Notes under the pieces: model-generated
Database searches by the model: none
What the model saw: the letters and a program-made list of their open reading frames with translations, nothing else
What the model was told of the DNA's origin: nothing
Assembly: GCA_051875715.1 (NCBI GenBank)
Contig: JBJEHD010000091.1
Coordinates: 1-31,582 of the forward strand
Source: DYCT01 sp051875715
GTDB taxonomy: Bacteria; Bacteroidota; Bacteroidia; Bacteroidales; Bacteroidaceae
DNA length: 31,582 bases
Direction: 5' to 3'
Made by a program: the position numbers and the translations under genes
Part shown: one piece after another, positions 14,625-22,134 of the stretch
Numbering within the stretch: the first letter of the stretch is position 1
How the letters are laid out: each line of letters begins with the position of its first letter

Positions 14625-15530
14625 CTACTCGTTTCCTTCTTTGTTTTTCATCTGATCGAAAATCGCCATGATGCGCTCCAGTTCCTCCTCGTTCTGGAAA
14701 GGTATGCTGATGTGCCCTTTCCCCTTCGGAGAGCAGGAGAGTTGCACCTTCGTGCGGAAGAAGGCAGACAGATGCTCCTTCAGCATCGTGTATTCTTCCG
14801 GCAGTTTGGTCCGCTTGGGGGCTATCTTGTGGTCGCCGCTCTTCACCTGTTCGCCACGACTGAGCGCCTTGACCAGTTCCTCGACCTTGCGCACGGAGTA
14901 CCCCTGCGCCAGAATGTCCTCGAACAGGCGGATTTGCAGTTTGGGGTCGTCCAGTGTCAGCAGAGCACGGGCATGGCCCATGTCGATGGTCCGGTTCTGC
15001 AAGGCCACCTGGACGGGGGCCGGCAGTTTGAGCAGGCGCAGGTAGTTGGCTATCGTGGCACGTTTCTTCCCCACCCGTTCGCTCAGACGCTCCTGCGTCA
15101 GTTCGTATTGCTCCAACAGATGCTGGTAGGCCAGGGCTATCTCAATGGAGTTCAAATCCTCGCGCTGGATGTTCTCGATCAGAGCCATTTCCATCACGTT
15201 CTCGTCGTCGGCCGTACGCACGTAAGCCGGAATGGTCTGCAAGCCGGCCAACAGGGAAGCCCTGTAGCGACGTTCGCCTGCGATAATCTGATAGGCATCG
15301 TCGTCAATCTTCCGCAACGTAATGGGCTGGATGATGCCAATCTCCCGAATGGAATCGGCCAACTCCTGCAAGGCGACCTCGTCGAACTCCCGGCGGGGCT
15401 GATTCGGGTTGACCGAAATTTTCTGGAGTTCTACCTCATTGATGGAAGAGGAACCCTCGGTTTTCACTTCGTCCATCGAAATGAGGGCATCCAAACCCCT
15501 TCCCAATGCAAATTTCTTGTGTGCTGCCAT
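14625..15530 (-). CDS. parB: chromosome partitioning protein ParB
   Basis: The 301-residue centromere-binding CTPase/clamp works with ParA to segregate the chromosome origin. Visible parts: N-terminal KFALGRGLDALI (the usual ParA-contacting start); the nuclease-like domain with GERRYRASLLAGL near residues 95-108; helix-turn-helix around 150-180 (LTQERLSERVGKKRATIANY); and a C-terminal dimer domain. The start at 15530 is chosen over an upstream in-frame ATG because MAAHKKFALGRG is the conserved N-terminus and GAGGAAG lies just upstream. It follows parA by 19 bp. No consensus parS palindrome (GTTTCACGTGAAAC type) was seen in the window. Confidence 0.96.
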   Translation of the reverse strand: MAAHKKFALGRGLDALISMDEVKTEGSSSINEVELQKISVNPNQPRREFDEVALQELADSIREIGIIQPITLRKIDDDAYQIIAGERRYRASLLAGLQTIPAYVRTADDENVMEMALIENIQREDLNSIEIALAYQHLLEQYELTQERLSERVGKKRATIANYLRLLKLPAPVQVALQNRTIDMGHARALLTLDDPKLQIRLFEDILAQGYSVRKVEELVKALSRGEQVKSGDHKIAPKRTKLPEEYTMLKEHLSAFFRTKVQLSCSPKGKGHISIPFQNEEELERIMAIFDQMKNKEGNE

Positions 15531-15549
15531 GTGCTTCCTCTCTTTATGT

Positions 15550-16317
15550 TTATTTGTTGTTCTTTTCCACAATCTCCCGGGCCAGGGCCAGATGATTCTT
15601 CGCCCCGGTTGAATCGGCATCGTACAAGATGGCCGGGACGCCATGGCTGGGAGCCTCGCTCAACTTCACATTGCGCTGGATGACCGTCTTGAACACCAGT
15701 TCCTGGAAATGGCGTTTCACCTCGTCGTAAATCTGGTTGGCCAGACGAAGACGAGAGTCGAACATCGTCAGCAGGAAGCCTTCTATCTCCAACGCCGGAT
15801 TCAGTTTCGACTTGATAATCTTGATGGTATTCAGCAATTTGCTGATGCCTTCCAAAGCGAAATACTCGCACTGGACGGGTATCACCACCGAATCGGCCGC
15901 CGTAAGCGCATTGATGGTAATCAGGCCCAGCGAAGGAGAGCAGTCGATGAGGATGTAGTCGTATTCCGCGCGAAGCGGGTCGAGCATCTTTTTCATCACT
16001 TTCTCCCGGTTCGGGAGGTTCAGCATCTCGATTTCCGCACCCACCAGGTCGATATGCGAAGGCACTACGTCCAGCCCCTCGATGTCGGTGGTATAAATTG
16101 CTTCGTGTACATCGGTCTGGTCGATGAGGCATTCGTAGACAGAGCAATCCACCTCCTTGATGTCCACTCCCAAACCGGAAGAGGCATTGGCCTGCGGATC
16201 GGCATCAACAACCAGCACTTTCTTCTCCAACGTCGCCAAAGAGGCAGCCAGGTTGATGGTTGTCGTCGTCTTGCCCACACCGCCTTTTTGGTTCGCTAAA
16301 GCAATAATTTTTCCCAT
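15550..16317 (-). CDS. parA: chromosome partitioning ATPase ParA (Soj)
   Basis: This 255-residue ParA/Soj ATPase has the deviant Walker A box KGGVGKTTTT at residues 11-20, the Walker A' segment VVDADPQANAS near 38-48 and the Walker B stretch YILIDCSPSLG near 120-130. It lacks an N-terminal DNA-binding extension, as expected for the chromosomal type. It forms ATP-dependent DNA-bound dimers that move ParB-parS complexes. It is the first gene of the minus-strand run parA-parB-DUF5683-mltD. The upstream region holds two DnaA-box-like direct repeats but no clean TAnnTTTG box. Confidence 0.97.
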   Translation of the reverse strand: MGKIIALANQKGGVGKTTTTINLAASLATLEKKVLVVDADPQANASSGLGVDIKEVDCSVYECLIDQTDVHEAIYTTDIEGLDVVPSHIDLVGAEIEMLNLPNREKVMKKMLDPLRAEYDYILIDCSPSLGLITINALTAADSVVIPVQCEYFALEGISKLLNTIKIIKSKLNPALEIEGFLLTMFDSRLRLANQIYDEVKRHFQELVFKTVIQRNVKLSEAPSHGVPAILYDADSTGAKNHLALAREIVEKNNK

Positions 16318-16394
16318 ATTATCCTAATTAATCGGCTGCGAAATAAGCAATAATATGGGAAAGCGCATAACAAAAGAGGTGAACTTTGGCTAAA

Positions 16395-16427
16395 TTGTTG
16401 ATAACTCGGCTTTTTTGTTAATAACTC
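16395..16427. repeat. pair of 13-bp direct repeats resembling DnaA boxes upstream of parA
   Basis: ttgttgataactc (16395-16407) recurs as ttgttaataactc (16415-16427) with one difference and a 20-bp period, about two helical turns. On the minus strand the cores read TTATCAACA and TTATTAACA, one and two mismatches from the classical TTATCCACA. The pair lies in the divergent parA/GHL10 spacer. A DnaA or other regulator site is inferred only. Confidence 0.45.
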
Positions 16428-16469
16428 ACTTTTTCGGTCCGGCACGCACCGGAATCCCCCTTTTTTGCC

Positions 16470-16477
16470 TAAGTTTG
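16470..16477 (+). promoter_or_regulatory. -7 box of the GHL10 gene
   Basis: TAAGTTTG fits the Bacteroidetes -7 consensus and lies 41 bp upstream of the ATG at 16519. No TTTG is found at the usual -33 spacing; a small inverted repeat (tccgg-6-ccgga) occupies that area. Confidence 0.5.
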
Positions 16478-16518
16478 CGCCCGACTTTCAAGAGGTACAC
16501 CTTTAAACCAATCGCATC

Positions 16519-18015
16519 ATGCACCTGAAGACATACCTGGCCGGGGTCTGCCTGGCCTTCGCCCTTTCCCTCTTTGCCCAGTCGCCCTCGCCCAAGCGGG
16601 AGTTTCGGGGCGCCTGGCTGCACTCGGTCAGCGGCATCTACCAGAACAAAGGCACACAAGCCACGCAGCAACTCATCCGCACCCAGCTGGACAGCCTGCA
16701 ACGGGCCGGCATCAACGCCATCCTGTTTCAGGTAAGGCCCGAAGCGGATGCGCTCTACGCCTCCAGCATCGAGCCGTGGAGCCGCTTCCTGACCGGCACG
16801 CAAGGCGAGGCGCCACAGCCGTTGTGGGACCCCATGGCCTTCACCATCGAGCAATGCCATCAAAGGGGCATGGAATTTCATGCCTGGATAAACCCCTACC
16901 GGGTCAAAACCAGCCTGCGCACCGAGCTGGCCCCCGGCCATGTGTATCACCGCCACCCCGAATGGTTTATCACCTACGGCAACCAATTGTTCTTCAACCC
17001 CGGACTGCCCGAATCGCGCAAGCACATCGGCCGGGTGGTGGAAGACATCGTGTCGCGCTACGACATCGACGGCATCCACATGGACGACTATTTCTATCCC
17101 TACCCCATCCCCGGAGAAACGTTCGACGACGAACTCAGTTTCGCACGCTACGGCATGGGATTCGGCCGCAAGGAAGACTGGAGGCGCGACAACGTGAACG
17201 TCCTCATCAAGCAACTGCACGAACAAATCCATGCGCTGAAGCCCTGGGTGAAGTTCGGCGTGTCGCCCTTTGGCATCTACCGCAACCGGAGAAACGACCC
17301 GAACGGCAGCGAGACCAACGGACTGCAGAACTACGACGACCTCTATGCCGACATCCTCTTGTGGGTCAACAACGGATGGGTGGACTACACCATCCCCCAG
17401 GTGTACTGGGAAATAGGCCATCCGGCAGCCGACTACGCCACCCTCGTGGCCTGGTGGGCCCGAAACGCCGCCAACCGGCCATTGTTCATCGGACAAGACG
17501 TGAAGCGCACGGTGGAGAAACCCGACGTGCAAGACAGCACCATCCATCAGATGCGGCGGAAGATGGAGTTGCAACGCTCCTACCCCACCATCCAAGGCAG
17601 TTGCCAGTGGCCCGGCGTAGAAGTAGTGGCCAACACGGGCCATTATGCCGACGCCCTGGCTACCCGCTACCACGCCTGTCCGGCGTTGCAGCCCGCCTTC
17701 CCGTTTCTGGACGACCAGGCTCCCAAGCCCGTGAGCAAACTCAAGGCCGTATGGACCAGCGACGGCTATCTGCTCTTTTGGAAAGCCCCCCAGAGTAAAG
17801 ACCCCATGGACGAAGTCCACGGATTCGTCGTCTACCGCTTCGGGGCCAAGGAGAAAGCAAACCTGGACGACCCGGCCAAAATCGTGGCCATCACCCGCAA
17901 ACCGTTCTACAAGCTGCCCTACCGCAACGGGAAAACCAAATACCGATACGTGGTCACCGCACTGGACCGCCTGCAAAACGAGTCGAAGCCGGCCGACAAG
18001 AAGATAAAATTGTAA
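16519..18015 (+). CDS. GHL10-family (YngK-like) glycoside hydrolase-like protein
   Basis: A 498-residue exported protein. The signal peptide (1-20, ending LSLFAQ) is followed by a TIM-barrel GHL10/DUF187-type domain (about 27-370): REFRGAWLHSV opens it, FQVRPEADALY and FHAWINPYRV are typical strands, and the segment DIDGIHMDDYFYPYP around residue 185 carries candidate catalytic acids. The C-terminal ~100 residues form a fibronectin III-like module (SKLKAVWTSDGYLLFWKAP). Members act on periplasmic or surface polysaccharides, possibly peptidoglycan-derived, but substrates are poorly defined. It has its own promoter diverging from parA and does not sit in a polysaccharide utilisation locus. Confidence 0.88.
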   Translation: MHLKTYLAGVCLAFALSLFAQSPSPKREFRGAWLHSVSGIYQNKGTQATQQLIRTQLDSLQRAGINAILFQVRPEADALYASSIEPWSRFLTGTQGEAPQPLWDPMAFTIEQCHQRGMEFHAWINPYRVKTSLRTELAPGHVYHRHPEWFITYGNQLFFNPGLPESRKHIGRVVEDIVSRYDIDGIHMDDYFYPYPIPGETFDDELSFARYGMGFGRKEDWRRDNVNVLIKQLHEQIHALKPWVKFGVSPFGIYRNRRNDPNGSETNGLQNYDDLYADILLWVNNGWVDYTIPQVYWEIGHPAADYATLVAWWARNAANRPLFIGQDVKRTVEKPDVQDSTIHQMRRKMELQRSYPTIQGSCQWPGVEVVANTGHYADALATRYHACPALQPAFPFLDDQAPKPVSKLKAVWTSDGYLLFWKAPQSKDPMDEVHGFVVYRFGAKEKANLDDPAKIVAITRKPFYKLPYRNGKTKYRYVVTALDRLQNESKPADKKIKL

Positions 18016-18065
18016 GCACGCGCGCGAAAGTAGGCCGAGGAAAGCGGCGATACGAAAAATTGCAC

Positions 18066-18073
18066 TACATTTG
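18066..18073 (+). promoter_or_regulatory. -7 box upstream of the 209-residue gene
   Basis: TACATTTG matches TAnnTTTG and lies 42 bp upstream of the ATG at 18116. The -33 position lacks TTTG. Confidence 0.5.
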
Positions 18074-18115
18074 CATCTATTCTTTACCATTCATTAAAAA
18101 CAAATTGATACCGAT

Positions 18116-18745
18116 ATGAACTTCTTTCAACGACTGTTCAAGAGAGAGACCGAAATTCACGAAGTAGACCAAAGCCAAATGGAGGGCTTCATGACGCTCA
18201 TCCGCGTATACTACCAATCCACCATGGCCGTCAACCTCGGCGTCACCAACATCCGCATGTTGCCGGACGTCGTATTGTTCAAACACGTCTACAAAGTAGC
18301 CACCCAAGGCGGCCGTCTGGGCATCGCCGAGAAAAGCCATTCGCGGAAACTGCTGATGCAGAGCTACGGGCTGAGCGAAAACTTCTTCAAAGAGATAGAC
18401 AGTTCCATCCGTCGCTGCTGCCGCACACAAAACGACATCCAGGGCTACCTGTTCATGTTCCAAGGCTTCAGCAACGACCTGATGATGGGCATCGGAAGCC
18501 TGATGAGATGGAAGTTCGGCGTGCCGAAATTCTTCCGCAAGGCCTTGTATGCCATGACGGAAAAGAGCGTGCACGACATCCTGACCAAGACCGACTGGAA
18601 ATCGGACGAGATGCGCCCCGTGGCCAAGAACGTACGCGGATACAAAGAGCGTCTGGGCTACTCCGAAGCATGGATGACGGAATACGCCTTCAACCTGGTC
18701 ATGCTGGCCAAGAACAGCAAGCGCACCAAGAGTTCGGCCGAATAA
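18116..18745 (+). CDS. conserved-looking protein of unknown function, 209 residues
   Basis: The frame starts MNFFQRLFKRETEIHEVDQ and is rich in charged, helical segments. It has no signal peptide, clear membrane helix or nucleotide-binding motif. A cluster around residues 95-105 (IRRCCRTQND) contains paired cysteines. The composition and third-position GC bias match the flanking housekeeping genes, so it is a native core gene. It has its own -7 box, and a glycosylase-superfamily gene follows after 21 bp, suggesting co-transcription and perhaps a shared DNA-related role. That link is weak. I do not recognise the family. Confidence 0.8.
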   Translation: MNFFQRLFKRETEIHEVDQSQMEGFMTLIRVYYQSTMAVNLGVTNIRMLPDVVLFKHVYKVATQGGRLGIAEKSHSRKLLMQSYGLSENFFKEIDSSIRRCCRTQNDIQGYLFMFQGFSNDLMMGIGSLMRWKFGVPKFFRKALYAMTEKSVHDILTKTDWKSDEMRPVAKNVRGYKERLGYSEAWMTEYAFNLVMLAKNSKRTKSSAE

Positions 18746-18766
18746 GCAAACCCCGGAAGACCCCGC

Positions 18767-19345
18767 ATGATTCCCGTCGAACGACATCCGCTGGAACCCT
18801 TCCTGCCCGCAAACGCACGCCTGCTCATGCTGGGCAGTTTCCCTCCCCAACGAAAACGGTGGAGCATGGAGTTCTACTACCCGAACCTGCAAAACGACAT
18901 GTGGCGCATCTTCGGGTGGATTTTCTTCGGCGACAAGGCACACTTCCTGACCGCCAACGGGAAGGCCTTCGACAAGGAGCGACTCGTGGCCTTCCTTCAG
19001 CAAAAGGGAATCGCCCTGTTCGACGCGGCCACAAGCGTCCGCCGGCTGCAGGACAATGCGTCCGACAAGTTCCTGGAGGTGGTGGAGCCGACCCACATCC
19101 CCTCGTTGCTCCGCCAACTGCCCCAATGCCGGGCCATCGTCACCACCGGACAGAAGTCGACCGACACGCTACGCGAACAACTGAACGCCGCCGAACCACC
19201 GGTGGGCGGACGGGTTTCCTTCCATTGCGAAGGACGGGAGTTCTGGCTCTATCGGATGCCCTCCTCGTCGCGGGCGTATCCGAAACCGATAGACGAAAAA
19301 GCCGTCTGTTATCGGAAAATGTTTTATGACTTAGCACTTTTATAA
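18767..19345 (+). CDS. uracil-DNA glycosylase superfamily protein
   Basis: The 192-residue protein has the compact UDG fold layout. Near the N-terminus is ARLLMLGSFPPQRKRWSMEFYY, equivalent to motif 1 of Mug/TDG-like enzymes (G-x-x-P-G type), followed by YPNLQNDMWRIFG. Near the C-terminus LYRMPSSSRAYP is equivalent to motif 2. Motif 1 has Ser-Phe-Pro-Pro where Mug has Asn-Pro-Gly, so substrate and activity are uncertain. It presumably excises damaged or deaminated bases, or is a divergent member. It is 21 bp downstream of the unknown 209-residue gene and ends 49 bp before the tRNA-Trp gene, whose promoter lies in the gap. Confidence 0.82.
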   Translation: MIPVERHPLEPFLPANARLLMLGSFPPQRKRWSMEFYYPNLQNDMWRIFGWIFFGDKAHFLTANGKAFDKERLVAFLQQKGIALFDAATSVRRLQDNASDKFLEVVEPTHIPSLLRQLPQCRAIVTTGQKSTDTLREQLNAAEPPVGGRVSFHCEGREFWLYRMPSSSRAYPKPIDEKAVCYRKMFYDLALL

Positions 19346-19353
19346 GGGAATGG

Positions 19354-19384
19354 CTTGCAGATACGGAATATTCAACTACCTTTG
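19354..19384 (+). promoter_or_regulatory. promoter of tRNA-Trp
   Basis: CTTG (19354-19357), 19 bp, then TACCTTTG (19377-19384) fits the Bacteroidetes -33/-7 pattern with one -33 mismatch. The tRNA starts 11 bp after the -7 box. Confidence 0.7.
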
Positions 19385-19394
19385 CGGCCGCAAT

Positions 19395-19467
19395 ACGGGA
19401 GTAGCTCAGTTGGTAGAGCACCGGTCTCCAAAACCGGGTGTCGGGAGTTCGAGCCTCTCCTCCCGTG
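19395..19467 (+). tRNA. tRNA-Trp (anticodon CCA)
   Basis: A complete cloverleaf can be drawn. Acceptor stem acgggag (19395-19401) pairs perfectly with ctcccgt (19460-19466). D stem gctc/gagc, anticodon stem ccggt/accgg with loop ctccaaa (anticodon CCA at 19428-19430), and T stem gggag/ctctc around ttcgagc complete it. The discriminator is G and CCA is not encoded. It shares a transcript direction with the S46 peptidase gene, which starts 79 bp later with no evident terminator between them. Confidence 0.95.
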
Positions 19468-19545
19468 CTGTCGGGGCGCATCTGTCCTGCACAGCCCATC
19501 CCTCCACCCATTTTTATTTCACCCCATCTTTTATTTCAAACGCGT

Positions 19546-21708
19546 ATGAGAAAACAGAACCTTTTCCTCGTTGCGCTCTTGTGCCTGCCGTTCTTTACGG
19601 CACGCGCCGACGAGGGCATGTGGCTTTTGCAACTGATGCAGGAACAACACCTGGCCGACCAGATGAGACGCCAAGGCCTGCAAATGGACATCGACGACAT
19701 CTACAGTCCGAACAAAGTATCGCTGAAGGACGCAGTGGGCATCTTCGGCGGCGGATGCACAGGCGAAATCATCTCGCCCGAAGGCTTGATACTGACCAAC
19801 CACCACTGCGGCTACGACGCCATCCAGCAACACTCGTCGGTGGAGCACGACTACCTGACCGACGGCTTCTGGGCCATGAGCCGGGAAGAAGAAATCCCCA
19901 CCCCGGACCTGACGTTCACGTTCATCGAAAAGATTGAAGACGTGACGGACCTCGTCCTGCAAAAGATTGCCAACAAGGAAATCACGGAGGCTCAATCATT
20001 CACCGCCGACTACCTTGCCACCCTGCAGGACTCGCTGTTCCAAGCCAGCCCCTACGCAGGCAAATTCGGATACCAGGGCAACCTGATGATATTCTACGAC
20101 GGCAACCGCTACTATTTCTTCATTGAGAAAGTGTACCAGGACGTACGCATGGTGGCCGCTCCGCCCTCGTCGGTAGGCAAGTTCGGCGGAGAGACCGACA
20201 ACTGGATGTGGCCCCGCCACACCGGCGACTTCTCGGTATTCCGCATCTACGCCAACGCGGAAGGCGAGCCGGCCGAGTACGCCGAGACGAACGTCCCCCT
20301 GAAGACGCCGAAGCATTTCGCCATCTCGCTCCGCGGCATCGAAGACGGCGACTACACCATGGTGATGGGATTCCCCGGCAGCACCAACCGATACCTCACG
20401 GCATCGGGCATCCGGCAAATGATGGAATGCGAAAACGAACCTCGCATCAAGGTACGCACCGCCCGCCAGGACGTATTGAGAGAGGAAATGAGAAAGAGCG
20501 ACAAAGTGCGCATCCAATACGCCAGCAAATTTGCCCGCTCCAGCAACTATTGGAAGAACGCCATCGGCATGAACAAGGCCATCGTGGACAACAAGGTGCT
20601 GGAGGCCAAACAGGAGCAGGAAGCACGCTTCGCCGCATTCGCACGCCAGACCAACAACAAGGACTACGAAGAGGTGGTCGGCAAAATCGACGCTTTCCTG
20701 GCTCAAAGCAACGAGTTCTCGTACCGATGGACGGCCCTCATCGAAGCCATCTACTACGGCATCGAATACGGCACGCCCTACAAAGTCATGGACCTACTGG
20801 CCGAAGCCTTGAGCACGAAGAACGATTCGCTGCGCCAGGCGGCCATCGAAGGGCTGAAGGAATCGTACGCAAGCATCCACAACAAAGACTACGACCACGA
20901 AGTAGACCGGAAAGTGGCCAAGGTGATGCTGCCGCTCTTCGCCGAAATGGTTCCGGCCGAGTTCCGCCCGGCCTTCTACACGACCATCGAAAAGCAGTTC
21001 AAGGGCGACTACGGGAAATATGTCGACGCGCTCTACGACAACACCATCTTCGCCAACGAAAAGAACTTCAACAAGTTCATCAGCAAGCCCAGCAAGAAGG
21101 CCATCCAAAACGACCTGATGTATCAGTTCGCCAAAGCCAAATGGGAAACCATCTACAACTACCAGTCCTCCGGGCCTGATGACGACGCGCTGCGCTCGCT
21201 CTACAAAATCTACGTACGCGGCCTGGGCGAGATGAACGCCCCCACCCCGCAATACCCCGACGCGAACTTCACCATCCGCCTCACCTACGGCAACGTGAAA
21301 TCGTACAGCCCGGCCGACGCCGTCCATTACGACTACTTCACCACCACCGACGGCATCCTGGAGAAGGAGGATGCCACGAACCCCGAGTTCGTGGTACCGG
21401 CCAAACTGAAAGACCTCATCCTGCGCAAGGACTTCGGACGCTACGCCATGAAGAACGGCGACATGCCCGTCTGCTTCACCTCGACCAACGACATCACGGG
21501 CGGCAACTCCGGCAGCCCGGTCATCAACGCCCGAGGAGAACTGATTGGCGCAGCCTTCGACGGCAACTGGGAATCGCTGAGCGGCGACATCAATTTCGAC
21601 GACGAAAAGCAACGTTGCATCTGCGTGGACATCCGCTACGTGCTGTTCATCATCGAAAAACTGGGAGGCGCCAAACACCTGATTGACGAAATGACCATCG
21701 TGGAATAA
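19546..21708 (+). CDS. dpp7: S46-family dipeptidyl-peptidase, DPP7 type
   Basis: The 720-residue periplasmic serine exopeptidase releases dipeptides from oligopeptide N-termini, feeding amino acid catabolism. The signal peptide (about 1-21, LFLVALLCLPFFTARA) precedes EGMWLL, the usual mature start. The chymotrypsin-like triad is visible: His in LTNHHCGYDAI (about 86-87), Asp in GGETDNWMW (218) and Ser655 in ITGGNSGSP. Residue 673 (in AAFDGNWES) is Gly; the family rule is Gly for DPP7 (hydrophobic P1) and Arg for DPP11 (acidic P1), so DPP7-like specificity is predicted. The start at 19546 gives a proper signal peptide; upstream in-frame codons run through the tRNA. A terminator follows. Confidence 0.94.
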   Translation: MRKQNLFLVALLCLPFFTARADEGMWLLQLMQEQHLADQMRRQGLQMDIDDIYSPNKVSLKDAVGIFGGGCTGEIISPEGLILTNHHCGYDAIQQHSSVEHDYLTDGFWAMSREEEIPTPDLTFTFIEKIEDVTDLVLQKIANKEITEAQSFTADYLATLQDSLFQASPYAGKFGYQGNLMIFYDGNRYYFFIEKVYQDVRMVAAPPSSVGKFGGETDNWMWPRHTGDFSVFRIYANAEGEPAEYAETNVPLKTPKHFAISLRGIEDGDYTMVMGFPGSTNRYLTASGIRQMMECENEPRIKVRTARQDVLREEMRKSDKVRIQYASKFARSSNYWKNAIGMNKAIVDNKVLEAKQEQEARFAAFARQTNNKDYEEVVGKIDAFLAQSNEFSYRWTALIEAIYYGIEYGTPYKVMDLLAEALSTKNDSLRQAAIEGLKESYASIHNKDYDHEVDRKVAKVMLPLFAEMVPAEFRPAFYTTIEKQFKGDYGKYVDALYDNTIFANEKNFNKFISKPSKKAIQNDLMYQFAKAKWETIYNYQSSGPDDDALRSLYKIYVRGLGEMNAPTPQYPDANFTIRLTYGNVKSYSPADAVHYDYFTTTDGILEKEDATNPEFVVPAKLKDLILRKDFGRYAMKNGDMPVCFTSTNDITGGNSGSPVINARGELIGAAFDGNWESLSGDINFDDEKQRCICVDIRYVLFIIEKLGGAKHLIDEMTIVE

Positions 21709-21765
21709 CCCCTCCTCCAGTCACCGTCAGCATCCGGGCTGCATTCTGCCCATTCTGACGAATCG

Positions 21766-21813
21766 AAGAGGCCGTGCCAGAATCTCGGATTTTGACACGG
21801 TCTCTTTCTTTTT
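21766..21813 (+). terminator. rho-independent terminator of the S46 peptidase gene
   Basis: agaggccgtg (from 21767) pairs with cacggtctct (to 21805) through ten base pairs including one G-U, followed by a T-rich tract to 21813. It begins 58 bp after the stop codon. Confidence 0.85.
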
Positions 21814-21920
21814 GGCCTGCACCTCTGCCGGCCGCCATGCCGGCTCCATCCGAAAGGAAAGAGCACCTATCAGAATCCGCGTCCGCCCGGAACGCAACGG
21901 ACATATAGACGCACCGCCGA

Positions 21921-21983
21921 TACGATTGTTAATCGTACACGTGTACGATTAACAATCGTACAGCATTACGATTAATAATCGTA
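21921..21983. repeat. three-unit palindrome array, TACGATT-N3-AATCGTA at a 23-bp period
   Basis: Three copies of the dyad TACGATT-N3-AATCGTA start at 21921, 21944 and 21967, exactly 23 bp apart, with 6-bp spacers cacgtg and cagcat. Central triplets are gtt, aac and aat. Units one and two with their spacer form a perfect 40-bp palindrome (21921-21960). The array lies 100-165 bp upstream of the purM -7 box and about 110 bp after the peptidase terminator. No T-run follows, so a simple terminator is unlikely. A multi-site operator is inferred. The rest of the 426-bp gap (21814-21920, 21984-22084) shows no gene. Confidence 0.85.
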
Positions 21984-22084
21984 CTTCGCATACGAGCACA
22001 CGCACCCTGACGAAGGAAAAGCCAGAGGCATGGCCAACCGCTCATTTTCACGTCCTATTATAAAGGCCGTATGGAAAAAAAGAC

Positions 22085-22092
22085 TACCTTTG
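22085..22092 (+). promoter_or_regulatory. -7 box of the purM operon
   Basis: TACCTTTG fits TAnnTTTG and lies 42 bp upstream of the purM ATG. The -33 element is not clear, which would fit dependence on an activator bound at the upstream palindrome array. Confidence 0.6.
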
Positions 22093-22134
22093 CATCTTGA
22101 AAACAGAATCTTCAAACATCCTTATTTATAGCGT

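Noticed and set aside
14625..16518. Looked for a parS site near parAB
   Set aside because: No GTTTCACGTGAAAC-like palindrome is present here; the CACGTG at 21938-21943 is only the spacer of the purM array.
16426..18090. Minus-strand frame of 554 codons antisense to the GHL10 gene
   Set aside because: Shadow of the GHL10 codon bias; no start context or domain.
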